Assembly: GCA_003635305.1 (NCBI GenBank)
Contig: PYJE01000208.1
Coordinates: 1 to 35,744, forward strand
Reading direction: 5' to 3'
From: Candidatus Poribacteria bacterium
GTDB taxonomy: Bacteria > Poribacteria > WGA-4E > WGA-3G
Length of the DNA stretch: 35,744 nt
Position numbers and translations under genes: made by a program. This document shows, piece after piece, positions 26,250 to 35,744 of the stretch. Each line of letters opens with the position of its first letter. Within the stretch, counting starts at the first letter, position 1. The notes beneath the pieces are model-generated. The model ran no database searches. It was not told the DNA's origin and saw nothing but the letters and a program-made list of their open reading frames with translations.

Positions 26250-27773
26250 ATGGCACGAGAAGTCAGACCGGACGAAATATCAAATATCCTCAAACAGCAG
26301 CTCGTCCAGTTTGAACAGGACGTAGATGTCTACGATGCTGGCACGGTGTTGGAGGTGGGCGATGGTATCGCGCGCGTGCATGGCCTCGCGAACGCCATGG
26401 CGAGTGAGATGATCGAGTTTCCGAACGACATTTACGGCATCGCTTTTAACTTGGAAGAAGATAACGTCGGATGCGTTCTTTTTGGCGAAGACCAGCTCAT
26501 TCACGAAGGTGATGTCGCCAAGCGCACTGGCCGGCTGCCGGAAGTCCCTGTCGGCGAGGCACTCCTCGGACGGATTGTTGATGCCCTAGGGCAGCCGATT
26601 GATGGACTCGGTGAGATTCAGACGGACCAGGCGTTGCCGGTTGAACGGAAAGGTTACGGCATCGTTCAACGGCAGCCTGTCAGTGAACCGCTCTACACCG
26701 GGCTCAAAGCGATTGATAGTTTGACACCTATCGGGAGAGGGCAGCGGGAACTTATCATCGGGGACAGGCGGACAGGCAAGACAGCTATCGCGTTGGACAC
26801 GATTCTGAGCCAGAAGGATACAGATGTTTACTGCATCTATGTGGCTATTGGCCAGAAAGGTTCGACGTTGGCGCAAGTTGCTAATACGCTTCGGGAGTAT
26901 AACGCGCTGGAATATACGACTATCGTTTCTGCGCCGGCGAGTGCGCCGTCACCGTTGCAGTATCTCGCGCCGTATTCTGGCACGGCGATGGGCGAATACT
27001 TCATGGATAACGGGAAGCACGCCTTAATCATTTACGATGACTTGACGAAGCACGCGTGGGCTTATCGGCAGATGTCGTTGCTCTCACGTCGTCCGCCGGG
27101 GCGCGAGGCTTATCCGGGTGATGTCTTCTATCTTCACTCTCGGCTCTTGGAGCGGGCTGCGAAGTTGAGTGACGAATTGGGTGGCGGCTCCCTCACCGCG
27201 CTGCCGATTATTGAAATCTTTGAAGGCGATTTGACGACTTACATCCCGACGAACGTCATTTCCATCACCGATGGACAGATTTACCTCACCACGGATCTCT
27301 TTAACCAAGGGGTGAGGCCGGCTATTGATGTCGGCACGTCTGTTTCGCGTGTGGGTGGGGATGCGCAAGTGAAAGCGATGAAATCGGATGAGGTTGCTGG
27401 GACGTTGAAACTCGATCTGGCGAGTTTCCGCGAGGTTGCGGCGTTCGCGCAGTTTGGTTCGGATTTAGATGCGTCTACGCAGTCGCTGCTTCGGCGTGGT
27501 TCGCGGCTGGTTGAATTGCTAAAACAGCCGCAATATGTCCCGATGCCGGTCCAACGCGAAGTCGCCTCGATTTTCTGTGGCACGAACGGCTATCTGGACG
27601 ATGTGCCGGAAGAAGAAGTTGCGGGGTTTGAGACTGATTTCCTGCAGTATCTCGACCGGAATCACGGTGAGATGCTGACAGAGATTTCCGATACCGGCTC
27701 ACTCAGCGATGAGGTGCTTGAAGGGTTACACGCCGCTGTCAAGACGTTCAAAGATAACCGCGCGACGGCATAG
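26250..27773 (+). CDS. atpA: F0F1 ATP synthase subunit alpha
   Basis: P-loop [56 protein letters not shown]. Confidence 0.97.
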   Translation: MAREVRPDEISNILKQQLVQFEQDVDVYDAGTVLEVGDGIARVHGLANAMASEMIEFPNDIYGIAFNLEEDNVGCVLFGEDQLIHEGDVAKRTGRLPEVPVGEALLGRIVDALGQPIDGLGEIQTDQALPVERKGYGIVQRQPVSEPLYTGLKAIDSLTPIGRGQRELIIGDRRTGKTAIALDTILSQKDTDVYCIYVAIGQKGSTLAQVANTLREYNALEYTTIVSAPASAPSPLQYLAPYSGTAMGEYFMDNGKHALIIYDDLTKHAWAYRQMSLLSRRPPGREAYPGDVFYLHSRLLERAAKLSDELGGGSLTALPIIEIFEGDLTTYIPTNVISITDGQIYLTTDLFNQGVRPAIDVGTSVSRVGGDAQVKAMKSDEVAGTLKLDLASFREVAAFAQFGSDLDASTQSLLRRGSRLVELLKQPQYVPMPVQREVASIFCGTNGYLDDVPEEEVAGFETDFLQYLDRNHGEMLTEISDTGSLSDEVLEGLHAAVKTFKDNRATA

Positions 27774-27893
27774 GAGCCTGAACACCGTGGGTAGGCGCGG
27801 TTTGTCACCGCGCTTCCAAAACGCCGAGAGGCGTGCAATGTTAATAGAAGGAGTGTGTGGCGAGGCTTTGTGCTTTTGCCCAGACCGGTTATT

Positions 27894-28760
27894 ATGGCAA
27901 CTCTACGTGAAATTCGGCGGCGTATCGCGAGTATTACGAACATCTCACAGGTTACGGATGCGATGCGCGTTGTTGCGGCGGCGCGTCTTCGCCGTGCGCA
28001 AGAGAACATCACCGCGACGCGTCCCTACGCAGAGAAATTAGATACTATTTTGGGGCATCTGATTTCGCAAATCGAGAATCCGACGCATCCGTTGCTGGAA
28101 CGGCGCGAGGTGAAACACGTCTGTCTCATTTCAGTTTCGGGGGACAGGGGGTTGTGCGGCAGTTTCAATAGCAACGTTCTCCGCACGACGACGCAGCGTG
28201 CGGAACACTATCGGGAAAACGGCGCGGACGTAACGCTCATCTGCATCGGTAGACGGACGCACGAGCATTTTTCGCGGCGCGGCTACGATATTACAGACGC
28301 GTATGTCAACATCTTTCGGCAGTTGGAATTCCAGACTGCGGTGGATGTCGTCCACGAGTTTGAACAGCTCTACGTTGACAGGCAGATTGACCGGGTTGAG
28401 GTGATTTACAACAACTTCAAGTCGGCGATTTTGCAGACGGTGTTGGTGGAGCAACTTCTGCCGTTGGTGCCTGAAGAGCCGGAAGGTGACGAGCTCTTTT
28501 TGGACTATGTCTATGAACCGGGACAGGAGGCACTTTTTGAGATGCTGCTCAGCCAAGACTTGAACATGCAGATGTGGAAGGTGCTTTTGGATTCCAATGC
28601 GGCGGAACAGGCGGCGCGGATGGCGGCGATGGAGAATGCGACGCAGAAGGCGAACGAACTGATTGACGAGCTTATCCTGCAGCGAAATCGGGCGCGTCAG
28701 ACGCAAATCACAACCGAGATATCCGAGATTGTCAGTGGTGCGGCTGCGTTGGAGGGATAA
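27894..28760 (+). CDS. atpG: F0F1 ATP synthase subunit gamma
   Basis: MATLREIRRRIASITNISQVTDAMRVVAAARLRRAQ; SVSGDRGLCGSFNSN; NATQKANELIDELILQRNRARQTQITTEISEIVSGAAAL. Confidence 0.95.
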   Translation: MATLREIRRRIASITNISQVTDAMRVVAAARLRRAQENITATRPYAEKLDTILGHLISQIENPTHPLLERREVKHVCLISVSGDRGLCGSFNSNVLRTTTQRAEHYRENGADVTLICIGRRTHEHFSRRGYDITDAYVNIFRQLEFQTAVDVVHEFEQLYVDRQIDRVEVIYNNFKSAILQTVLVEQLLPLVPEEPEGDELFLDYVYEPGQEALFEMLLSQDLNMQMWKVLLDSNAAEQAARMAAMENATQKANELIDELILQRNRARQTQITTEISEIVSGAAALEG

Positions 28761-28889
28761 TAAGTCTCTGTCCTTCGGCACCGCTGCATTGGCAACATCG
28801 TTTCAAATCCCAGAGCATTGACAATGTCGATGACGGTATGACGATGGGAGGATTGTCCGAACACCTGACAGTCTGGACAATTTGCGAAA

Positions 28890-29363
28890 ATGCCTATCAA
28901 CGTTGATGAACAGATTGAAAAAGCGATGCAGCGCGGGGAGTTCACGAACTTGCCCGGCAAAGGCAGACCGCTCAATTTGGAGACGCATCCGTTCCTCACG
29001 CCCCAAGTTCGGATGGCGAATCGGCTGTTGAAAGAGAACGGCTTTGCGCCCCGGTGGATTGAATTGGAGAAGGAGATTCAACGGGATAAAGCGCAGTTGG
29101 AGAAGCTGCTCGTGACTCTCAGTGCGCGTCGCGAGAGGCTAGCCGAAATCGTTCGGCGGCAACCGCATCGGGGAGAGGCGGTTCGACGCAGTTTTGAGCA
29201 TGAGCGTGGCCGTGGGTTTGCGCAGTATTGTGACAAACTTGAGGCGTTAAACCGGAAAATCCAGCGTCTGAATCTGATGATGCCGGCCCGAAATCGGCAG
29301 TGGGCGTTGGTGAATTCCGCCGGAGCACGGGCTCGGTTTCATCAAGCGTGCCCGAGTCTATGA
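28890..29363 (+). CDS. DUF1992 (DnaJ-subfamily C28-like conserved domain) protein
   Basis: N-terminal VDEQIEKAMQRGEFTNLPGKGRPLNLE...APRWIELEKEIQ, characteristic DUF1992 block. Confidence 0.85.
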   Translation: MPINVDEQIEKAMQRGEFTNLPGKGRPLNLETHPFLTPQVRMANRLLKENGFAPRWIELEKEIQRDKAQLEKLLVTLSARRERLAEIVRRQPHRGEAVRRSFEHERGRGFAQYCDKLEALNRKIQRLNLMMPARNRQWALVNSAGARARFHQACPSL

Positions 29364-29389
29364 ACGGGCCGGCCGCGAATGCGATTATT

Positions 29390-29760
29390 TTGCTGCGATG
29401 GGATGCGCGGTTGTAAACCGCGCCTACGGGGTTCGTACTGCGTCCGGCCGGTATATCTGTCCAAGTGCCGCAAGTGCCATTGTTTTGCGATGGGATGCGC
29501 GGTTGTAAACCGCGCCTACGGGGTTCGTGCTCTACAGCGAGTCCGGCATATCCGTTTGTTGCATCGGGACAGGGATGTCCCTCCTACGGGGTTCGTGCTA
29601 TACGTCGCATCGCGAGGGACAGGCCCTCGCGCTACGGTGTAAGATGTCCCTCCTACGGGGTTCGTGCTATACAGCGGGGCCGGTATATCTGTCCAAGTGC
29701 AGCAAGTGCCATTGTTTTGCTGCGATGGGATGCGCGGTTGTAAACCGCGCCTACGGGATT
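29390..29760. repeat. Mosaic array of palindromes separated by a recurring CTACGGGGTTCGTGCTATAC-type spacer
   Basis: GCGCGGTTGTAAACCGCGCCTACGGG at 29405, 29497 and 29732; GGGACAGGGATGTCCCTCCTACGG at 29566; CGCGAGGGACAGGCCCTCGCGCTACGG at 29611. Confidence 0.9.
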
Positions 29761-29780
29761 CGTGCGTTGTCGTTGGATAA

Positions 29781-31238
<1,458 letters not shown>

Positions 31239-31246
31239 CAATCACT

Positions 31247-31654
31247 ATGTTAAACCGAAGTTTTCGCCTTGAGATTCGCACGCCAGAGAAGTTGCTTTAT
31301 GAAGGGGAGGTTACGAGTGTCCGCGCGCCGGGTGTTGAGGGTAACTTCGAGATTCTCGCTGGGCATATCCCCTTCCTGACGGCTTTGGAGGTTGGCGAGA
31401 TTCGTATCCGTGAGGGAGATACGCCGCAGTTGCTTTCGACGAGCGGTGGCGTGTTTGAGGTGCTCCGCACAGGCGTTACGGCGTTAGTTGAGACTGCCGA
31501 ATGGGCATCGGAGATTGATGTTGCGCGGGCAGAAACTGCGCTGGAACGCGCGCAGGCGTATCTCGCCGCGAATGAGCCGGATTTGAACGTTCCGCGTGCG
31601 GAGGCTGCCCGTGCCCGTGCGCAGAATCGGATTAAGGTTGCGAGCAATCTATAG
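31247..31654 (+). CDS. atpC: F0F1 ATP synthase subunit epsilon
   Basis: LEIRTPEKLLYEGEVTSVRAPGVEGNFEILAGHIPFLTAL; C-terminal helical domain. Confidence 0.92.
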   Translation: MLNRSFRLEIRTPEKLLYEGEVTSVRAPGVEGNFEILAGHIPFLTALEVGEIRIREGDTPQLLSTSGGVFEVLRTGVTALVETAEWASEIDVARAETALERAQAYLAANEPDLNVPRAEAARARAQNRIKVASNL

Positions 31655-31665
31655 CATCATCTGAG

Positions 31666-31697
31666 GGCGCGCTAGTTTCATTCAGCGCGCCTTTAGT
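31666..31697 (+). terminator. Putative terminator of the atp operon
   Basis: GGCGCGCT...AGCGCGCC stem followed by TTTAGTT. Confidence 0.55.
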
Positions 31698-31715
31698 TAT
31701 TTAAGGGGAGGCTCC

Positions 31716-32288
31716 ATGTCTGCTGTTGCTGTGCAGACCTTCTTAACGCCAGAGGAATATCTTGCTTTTGAGCGAAAGGCGGAATTCAAAAGTGAATATT
31801 TCAACGGAGAAATCGTCGAAATGCCGGGAGCAAGTCACGCGCATAATCTCATTACCGTGAATGCTATCAATGGAATTTACAACCAAGTGGCAGAACGGGG
31901 GTGCCGGGTTTACGGCAGCGATATGCGCGTCGGAACGAGTCCCGTAACGTCTTACCTCTATCCGGATGTCACTGTTGTTTGTGATGAACCACGTTTTGCG
32001 GATGATGTTTTTGACACGCTCATCAATCCGCTTGTTCTGGTAGAGGTGCTTTCGCCATCGACAGAAGCGCGGGACCGGGGTGAGAAATTCGCCTATTGCC
32101 GGCAGTTGGAATCTGTGCAGGAATACGTCTTGATTTCACAGGAGCGGGTTGGGGTTGAGCACTATCTTCGTCAGGGAGAAAAGTGGGTTTTTGAGGCGTT
32201 GCGGGAACTCACGGATGTGCTTGGTGTGGTTTCGATTGACTGCGAATTGCCGTTGCGGGATATCTATCGTTTTGTTGAGTTTGCGTGA
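31716..32288 (+). CDS. Uma2-family (DUF820) restriction-endonuclease-fold protein
   Basis: FLTPEEYLAFERKAEFKSEYFNGEIVEMPGASHAHNLI...SYLYPDVTVVCDEP...NPLVLVEVLSPSTEARDRGEKF. Confidence 0.88.
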   Translation: MSAVAVQTFLTPEEYLAFERKAEFKSEYFNGEIVEMPGASHAHNLITVNAINGIYNQVAERGCRVYGSDMRVGTSPVTSYLYPDVTVVCDEPRFADDVFDTLINPLVLVEVLSPSTEARDRGEKFAYCRQLESVQEYVLISQERVGVEHYLRQGEKWVFEALRELTDVLGVVSIDCELPLRDIYRFVEFA

Positions 32289-32347
32289 GGATTCGGCTTG
32301 ATAATTCTGGTAGTGTTACCAGCCTCCTCAAATCGTGCCCTTGGAAC

Positions 32348-32374
32348 GTAGCGCGGGGGCCTGTCCCCCGCGAA
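32348..32374 (+). repeat. GTAG-headed palindrome, B family
   Basis: GTAGCGCGGGGGCCTGTCCCCCGCGAAC, same as 18449, 19494 and 19569. Confidence 0.9.
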
Positions 32375-32404
32375 CGTTGTTGCAGTCGCGGGAGTTTCAA
32401 CTCA

Positions 32405-32440
32405 CCGCTGTTGTGTCTTTTCACAACAGCGGCTTTTTTT
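32405..32440 (+). terminator. Strong intrinsic terminator downstream of the Uma2 gene
   Basis: CCGCTGTTGTG-tctttt-CACAACAGCGG-CTTTTTTT, 11-bp perfect stem. Confidence 0.9.
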
Positions 32441-32652
32441 GCAATTCCCGCTTTTTTTTGGGAACAATTTGACAAAATAGCGTTTTTTACGTGAAAAAAC
32501 GAAAAAAAGTGAAAAAGGGCCTTAATTTTTGGGCCTTGGAGGGTATAATTAGAATTAAGCGCGCGTGGGAGGTATGGTTCCTCGAAGTTCCAAGCGGTTT
32601 GGATATCCGAGGTGGGGACTCACCTGCCACTCTTCCTCAAAGGAGCAGGAAA

Positions 32653-33783
32653 ATGATTAGGAGATTGTTCAGTTCCTCGCGTATTCAGAGCCTTTCCCCC
32701 AACCTTGCGGCTGTCAGTCTACTCTTTGTGGTGATGGCGGCGGTTGCCTCGGCCGACATTGTTTTCATCTCGGACCGCGATGGCAGCATTGACATCTACG
32801 AGAGCGACATCTACGCGATGAGCGATGCGGGCGGCCATGTCCGGCGGTTGACGCATGATTCGCTGTATAAGGTGAGACCGAAATGGTCTCCGGATGGGAG
32901 GTCCATCACTTTTTCTGTTGACTTAAATTCGGCGGTGCCGGAACAAGAACAGCAGACTGATGTATTCTTAATGAAGGCGGATGGAACTCGCCTGCGAAAC
33001 CTGACACAACACCCGGCATTGGATGGGAATGGTGCTTGGTCTCCCGATGGCCGCAGCCTTGCATTTGTGAGCGCGCGAAGCGGCGACTTTGAAATTCACG
33101 TGATGGATATCGCCACCGGTGCCGTGAAACAACTGACAGACAGCACCGCGGTTGGCGGCTACGCCACGGGTCCCGCCTGGTCTCCCGATGGGCGACAAAT
33201 AGCTTACCAAATGTCGCTGCCGGGGCAAGGACGGCACATCTATCTCATGGATGCTACCGGGGAGCGTAACCGGCCCCTTGTCAAGGCATTAGTCCCGGCG
33301 GTTCTCGGGAAAACTTTCATGAGTCATCACCCGCGGTGGTCCCCGGATGGTGAATACCTGCTGTATACTGAGATAGAGTTTGATGACGGGCCAGACCTGT
33401 TTAAGCGGGTTGCCAATCGTCTGATTATCCGTCGGCGGGATGGTTCCCATCCGCGGGTGTTGGCGATTCCCGAGACATGGCGTGTGGGTGGGGTCTGCTG
33501 GGCGGCGGATGGAACGGCAGTGCTTTTTGATGGGATAGAAAACGGTTTGGTGAACCGCGCGGGTGGCAATTATGAGATTTATCGCTATGAATTGTCCACC
33601 CGGCAGATAACGAATCTCACCCAGCATCCGAGTGACGACTGGGCACCGGATTGGGCATCGCAGGGTTTGTCTGTCGCCTCGGCGGGGAAAATAACGACGC
33701 AGTGGGGACGGATCAAAATGAAGCGCGCGCCGGGTGAGCCTTCTTCGCGGTTGCTGGTTCCGGCAGGTGCTTCTCACCGCTAG
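32653..33783 (+). CDS. Secreted TolB-like PD40 beta-propeller protein
   Basis: Signal peptide MIRRLFSSSR...AAVSLLFVVMAAVASA; repeated W(S)PDGR blades; start trimmed to ATG 32653 with AAAGGAG. Confidence 0.85.
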   Translation: MIRRLFSSSRIQSLSPNLAAVSLLFVVMAAVASADIVFISDRDGSIDIYESDIYAMSDAGGHVRRLTHDSLYKVRPKWSPDGRSITFSVDLNSAVPEQEQQTDVFLMKADGTRLRNLTQHPALDGNGAWSPDGRSLAFVSARSGDFEIHVMDIATGAVKQLTDSTAVGGYATGPAWSPDGRQIAYQMSLPGQGRHIYLMDATGERNRPLVKALVPAVLGKTFMSHHPRWSPDGEYLLYTEIEFDDGPDLFKRVANRLIIRRRDGSHPRVLAIPETWRVGGVCWAADGTAVLFDGIENGLVNRAGGNYEIYRYELSTRQITNLTQHPSDDWAPDWASQGLSVASAGKITTQWGRIKMKRAPGEPSSRLLVPAGASHR

Positions 33784-33788
33784 GTTTC

Positions 33789-33824
33789 AGCCGCGGGCGT
33801 GGTTTTCACGTCCGCGGCTTTTTT
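33789..33824 (+). terminator. Intrinsic terminator downstream of the PD40 gene
   Basis: AGCCGCGGGCGTG-gtttt-CACGTCCGCGGCT followed by TTTTT. Confidence 0.85.
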
Positions 33825-34064
33825 GTTATGTTCACTTCTTTGCAGAAAACGTTGACGTTTCCGAACATAGAGCCCAGATTAAGGGTAGTCTTGATAGTAT
33901 TCGCGCGGTAACATCCGCCTTATTGCGTTTTTTTTAGAAATATGAAAAAAATTCGGCAAAAAAAGTGCATTTTACCCTAAATTTTTACCGTTTAATTCCT
34001 ATACTATATATAAAGGACGAACTACCGTTGAACGTTTCCAAATTTTACGTGAGGAGGTTTCATC

Positions 34065-34886
34065 ATGAAAACGTCACCTCATCGCCATACTCCGCCGGAT
34101 GCGTTAACGTGCTGTCTGCGGTGTGCCGAGACGCATGGCCCGTTATCGCGGGAGGAGGAAGTGGACTTAGCGAAGCGAATGGAAGCCGGTGATGCCGGCG
34201 CACGCGATGAACTGATTGAGGCGAACTTGCGGCTCGTCATTTCCATCGCGCGGAAATATCAGCACAATGGGATGCCTCTTGAAGATCTGATTCAAGAGGG
34301 AAATATGGGGTTGGTAAAAGCGGTGGACAAGTTTGATTATCGGAGGGGATGTAAACTTAGCACTTACGCCACTCGCGGCATTGAAAAGGCGATTCAGGTG
34401 GCGGTTCGCCGCGATTCTGGGTTGACGCATCTCCCCGGGCATCTTCGGCAGAGCGGCAAAGTCACCGCCGCTTACACAACGCTGTGTCAGGAACTGCAGC
34501 GCGAACCGACGCATGCCGAAGTCGCCGAGGCCGTAGACTTAACCGTTGCGCAAGTGGAAGAAATTCTGCTGTTCCGGGAAGGGGCGATTTCACTGGAGGC
34601 ACCGGTTGGCGATGAAGACAGCGACACGTCCATTGGTGACTTCGTTGCAGATGCATCTGTGGACATAGAAGCGGATGTGGTTCGTGCGGCAGTGAGGCAG
34701 CAGGTTCGGGAGGCTCTGTCCACGCTTACCGAGCGGCAGAAGACGATAGTAGTGTCAAAAGCGATTGAAGCGGTGAAAGGGAAGGAACTTGCGAAGCAGT
34801 TGGATATCTCCGAGCCGCGTGTGGCCCAAATCTACCATGAGGTGTTGGGGATATTGAAGGCGCGTTTGTCTTCGTTTCAGGCGTGA
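34065..34886 (+). CDS. Divergent RNA polymerase sigma-70-family factor
   Basis: LIEANLRLVISIARKYQHNGMPLEDLIQEGNMGLVKAVDKFDYRRGCKLSTYAT region 2; C-terminal HTH LTERQKTIVVSKAIEAVKGKELAKQLDISEPRVAQIYHEVLGILKARL. Confidence 0.9.
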   Translation: MKTSPHRHTPPDALTCCLRCAETHGPLSREEEVDLAKRMEAGDAGARDELIEANLRLVISIARKYQHNGMPLEDLIQEGNMGLVKAVDKFDYRRGCKLSTYATRGIEKAIQVAVRRDSGLTHLPGHLRQSGKVTAAYTTLCQELQREPTHAEVAEAVDLTVAQVEEILLFREGAISLEAPVGDEDSDTSIGDFVADASVDIEADVVRAAVRQQVREALSTLTERQKTIVVSKAIEAVKGKELAKQLDISEPRVAQIYHEVLGILKARLSSFQA

Positions 34887-34925
34887 GGGACTCACCTTCC
34901 TCCCTTTCTCAGAAGGAGCAGGAAA

Positions 34926-35030
34926 ATGGTTAGGACATTTTTCACCGTCCCTTTCCTTCCGGGTGCGCCGCATCGGCGCGACAATTGGACAGTCCACCGA
35001 AATTATTCGTTTGATTACGCGCCGGACTAA
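34926..35030 (+). CDS. Possible 34-aa short ORF downstream of a duplicated leader
   Basis: AGAAGGAGCAGGAAAATG start context almost identical to that of the PD40 gene at 32653; MVRTFFTVPFLPGAPHRRDNWTVHRNYSFDYAPD*. Confidence 0.35.
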   Translation: MVRTFFTVPFLPGAPHRRDNWTVHRNYSFDYAPD

Positions 35031-35039
35031 GCCAACGAA

Positions 35040-35082
35040 CCCTCAGACGCGGGTGCCTCGGCATCCGCGTCTGAGGGTCTTT
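35040..35082 (+). terminator. 13-bp perfect hairpin followed by TCTTT, upstream of the second PD40 gene
   Basis: CCCTCAGACGCGG...CCGCGTCTGAGGG-TCTTT. Confidence 0.6.
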
Positions 35083-35100
35083 AAAGGAGGAAAAGAACAA

Positions 35101-35744
35101 TGAAGATGCTACTGTGGATATCCTGCTGCTTTCTGGCCTTGGTTTCAGCCGTTGCGCCTGCGAAAATCGTTTTTTACACAAGTCACGGAGGGAACTACGA
35201 GATTTATGCGATGAACGATGATGGCAGCCACATCCGAAACTTAACGAACAGTCCGTTTTTTGATGGGAATCCGCGCTGGTCTCCGGATGGCAAACAGATT
35301 GCTTTTGCTAGGAGGCCGGGACAAAAACATGTTCTAAAGCAGCTGTTTCTGATGAACGCGGATGGGAGCAATGTGCGGCAACTTACCCACCCGCCGGAAT
35401 CAGCCGGTGCTAACCTCACGTATGCCCCCGATGGAAAACGCATCGCTTTTGTCAGTGTCAAAACTGGCAATCCGGAGATTAATGTCCTCGATATTGCAAG
35501 TGGAACCGTCAAACAGTTGACATCCTCCAAAGTTGCAATGTCCGTCGATCCAAACTGGTCTCCAGATGGAAAACGCATTGTCTATCGATACGGACACCGC
35601 GTACGCGGCGAAGCCATCTACACCATGTCCGCTGATGGAACAAATCAGAAGCCACTCGTACGTCCGAAGCTGGGGGCACTCCTCCGATTCTCACCCGCCT
35701 GGGCACCGGACAGTCAACGGGTGGTGTATTGTGAAATGGAGTGG
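35101..35744 (+). CDS. Secreted TolB-like PD40 beta-propeller protein (3' truncated by window edge)
   Basis: MKMLLWISCCFLALVSAVAPAKIVFYTSHGGNYEIYAMNDDGSHIRNLTNSPFFDGNPRWSPDGKQIAFAR... open to the window end; AAAGGAGG RBS; absent from the ORF track because it runs off the end. Confidence 0.88.

Noticed and set aside
29390-29760. Possible CRISPR-like array
   Set aside because: Repeat spacing is irregular, the spacers are conserved and the hairpins vary (the inverse of CRISPR), with no cas genes nearby.

Overview
Bacterial chromosomal window, 35.7 kb. The heavy intergenic repeat load and TolB/PD40-type secreted propellers resemble candidate phyla such as Poribacteria; that taxonomy is a guess. 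Gene content in order: C-terminal end of a DUF6785-like membrane protein; a heterodimeric ABC exporter pair; 6-phosphogluconate dehydrogenase, a HAD hydrolase and a D-2-hydroxyacid dehydrogenase; a minus-strand nitrate-assimilation operon (ANTAR regulator, ferredoxin-type nitrite reductase, NarK-type transporter, molybdopterin nitrate reductase); a SAM methyltransferase and a full-length DUF6785-like protein; a PIN-domain gene with a fused antitoxin-like tail; a single-chain restriction-modification enzyme; a complete F-type ATP synthase operon (atpZ-I-B-E-F-H-A-G-[DUF1992]-D-C); a Uma2 nuclease; and two PD40 propeller genes flanking a divergent sigma factor. Main points for follow-up: (1) a two-hairpin ANTAR leader, with A1/G4 hexaloops, mutually exclusive with an intrinsic terminator just upstream of nirA; (2) more than 30 short palindromes of at least six sequence families, most carrying the same GTAG head, i.e. 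REP-like architecture, and no visible RAYT; (3) a PIN-antitoxin in-frame fusion with a predicted leaderless promoter and an internal SD-ATG, bracketed by long direct repeats built from those palindromes; (4) a sigma factor that has lost most region 2.3 melting aromatics. All calls are from reading the sequence; no database search was run.
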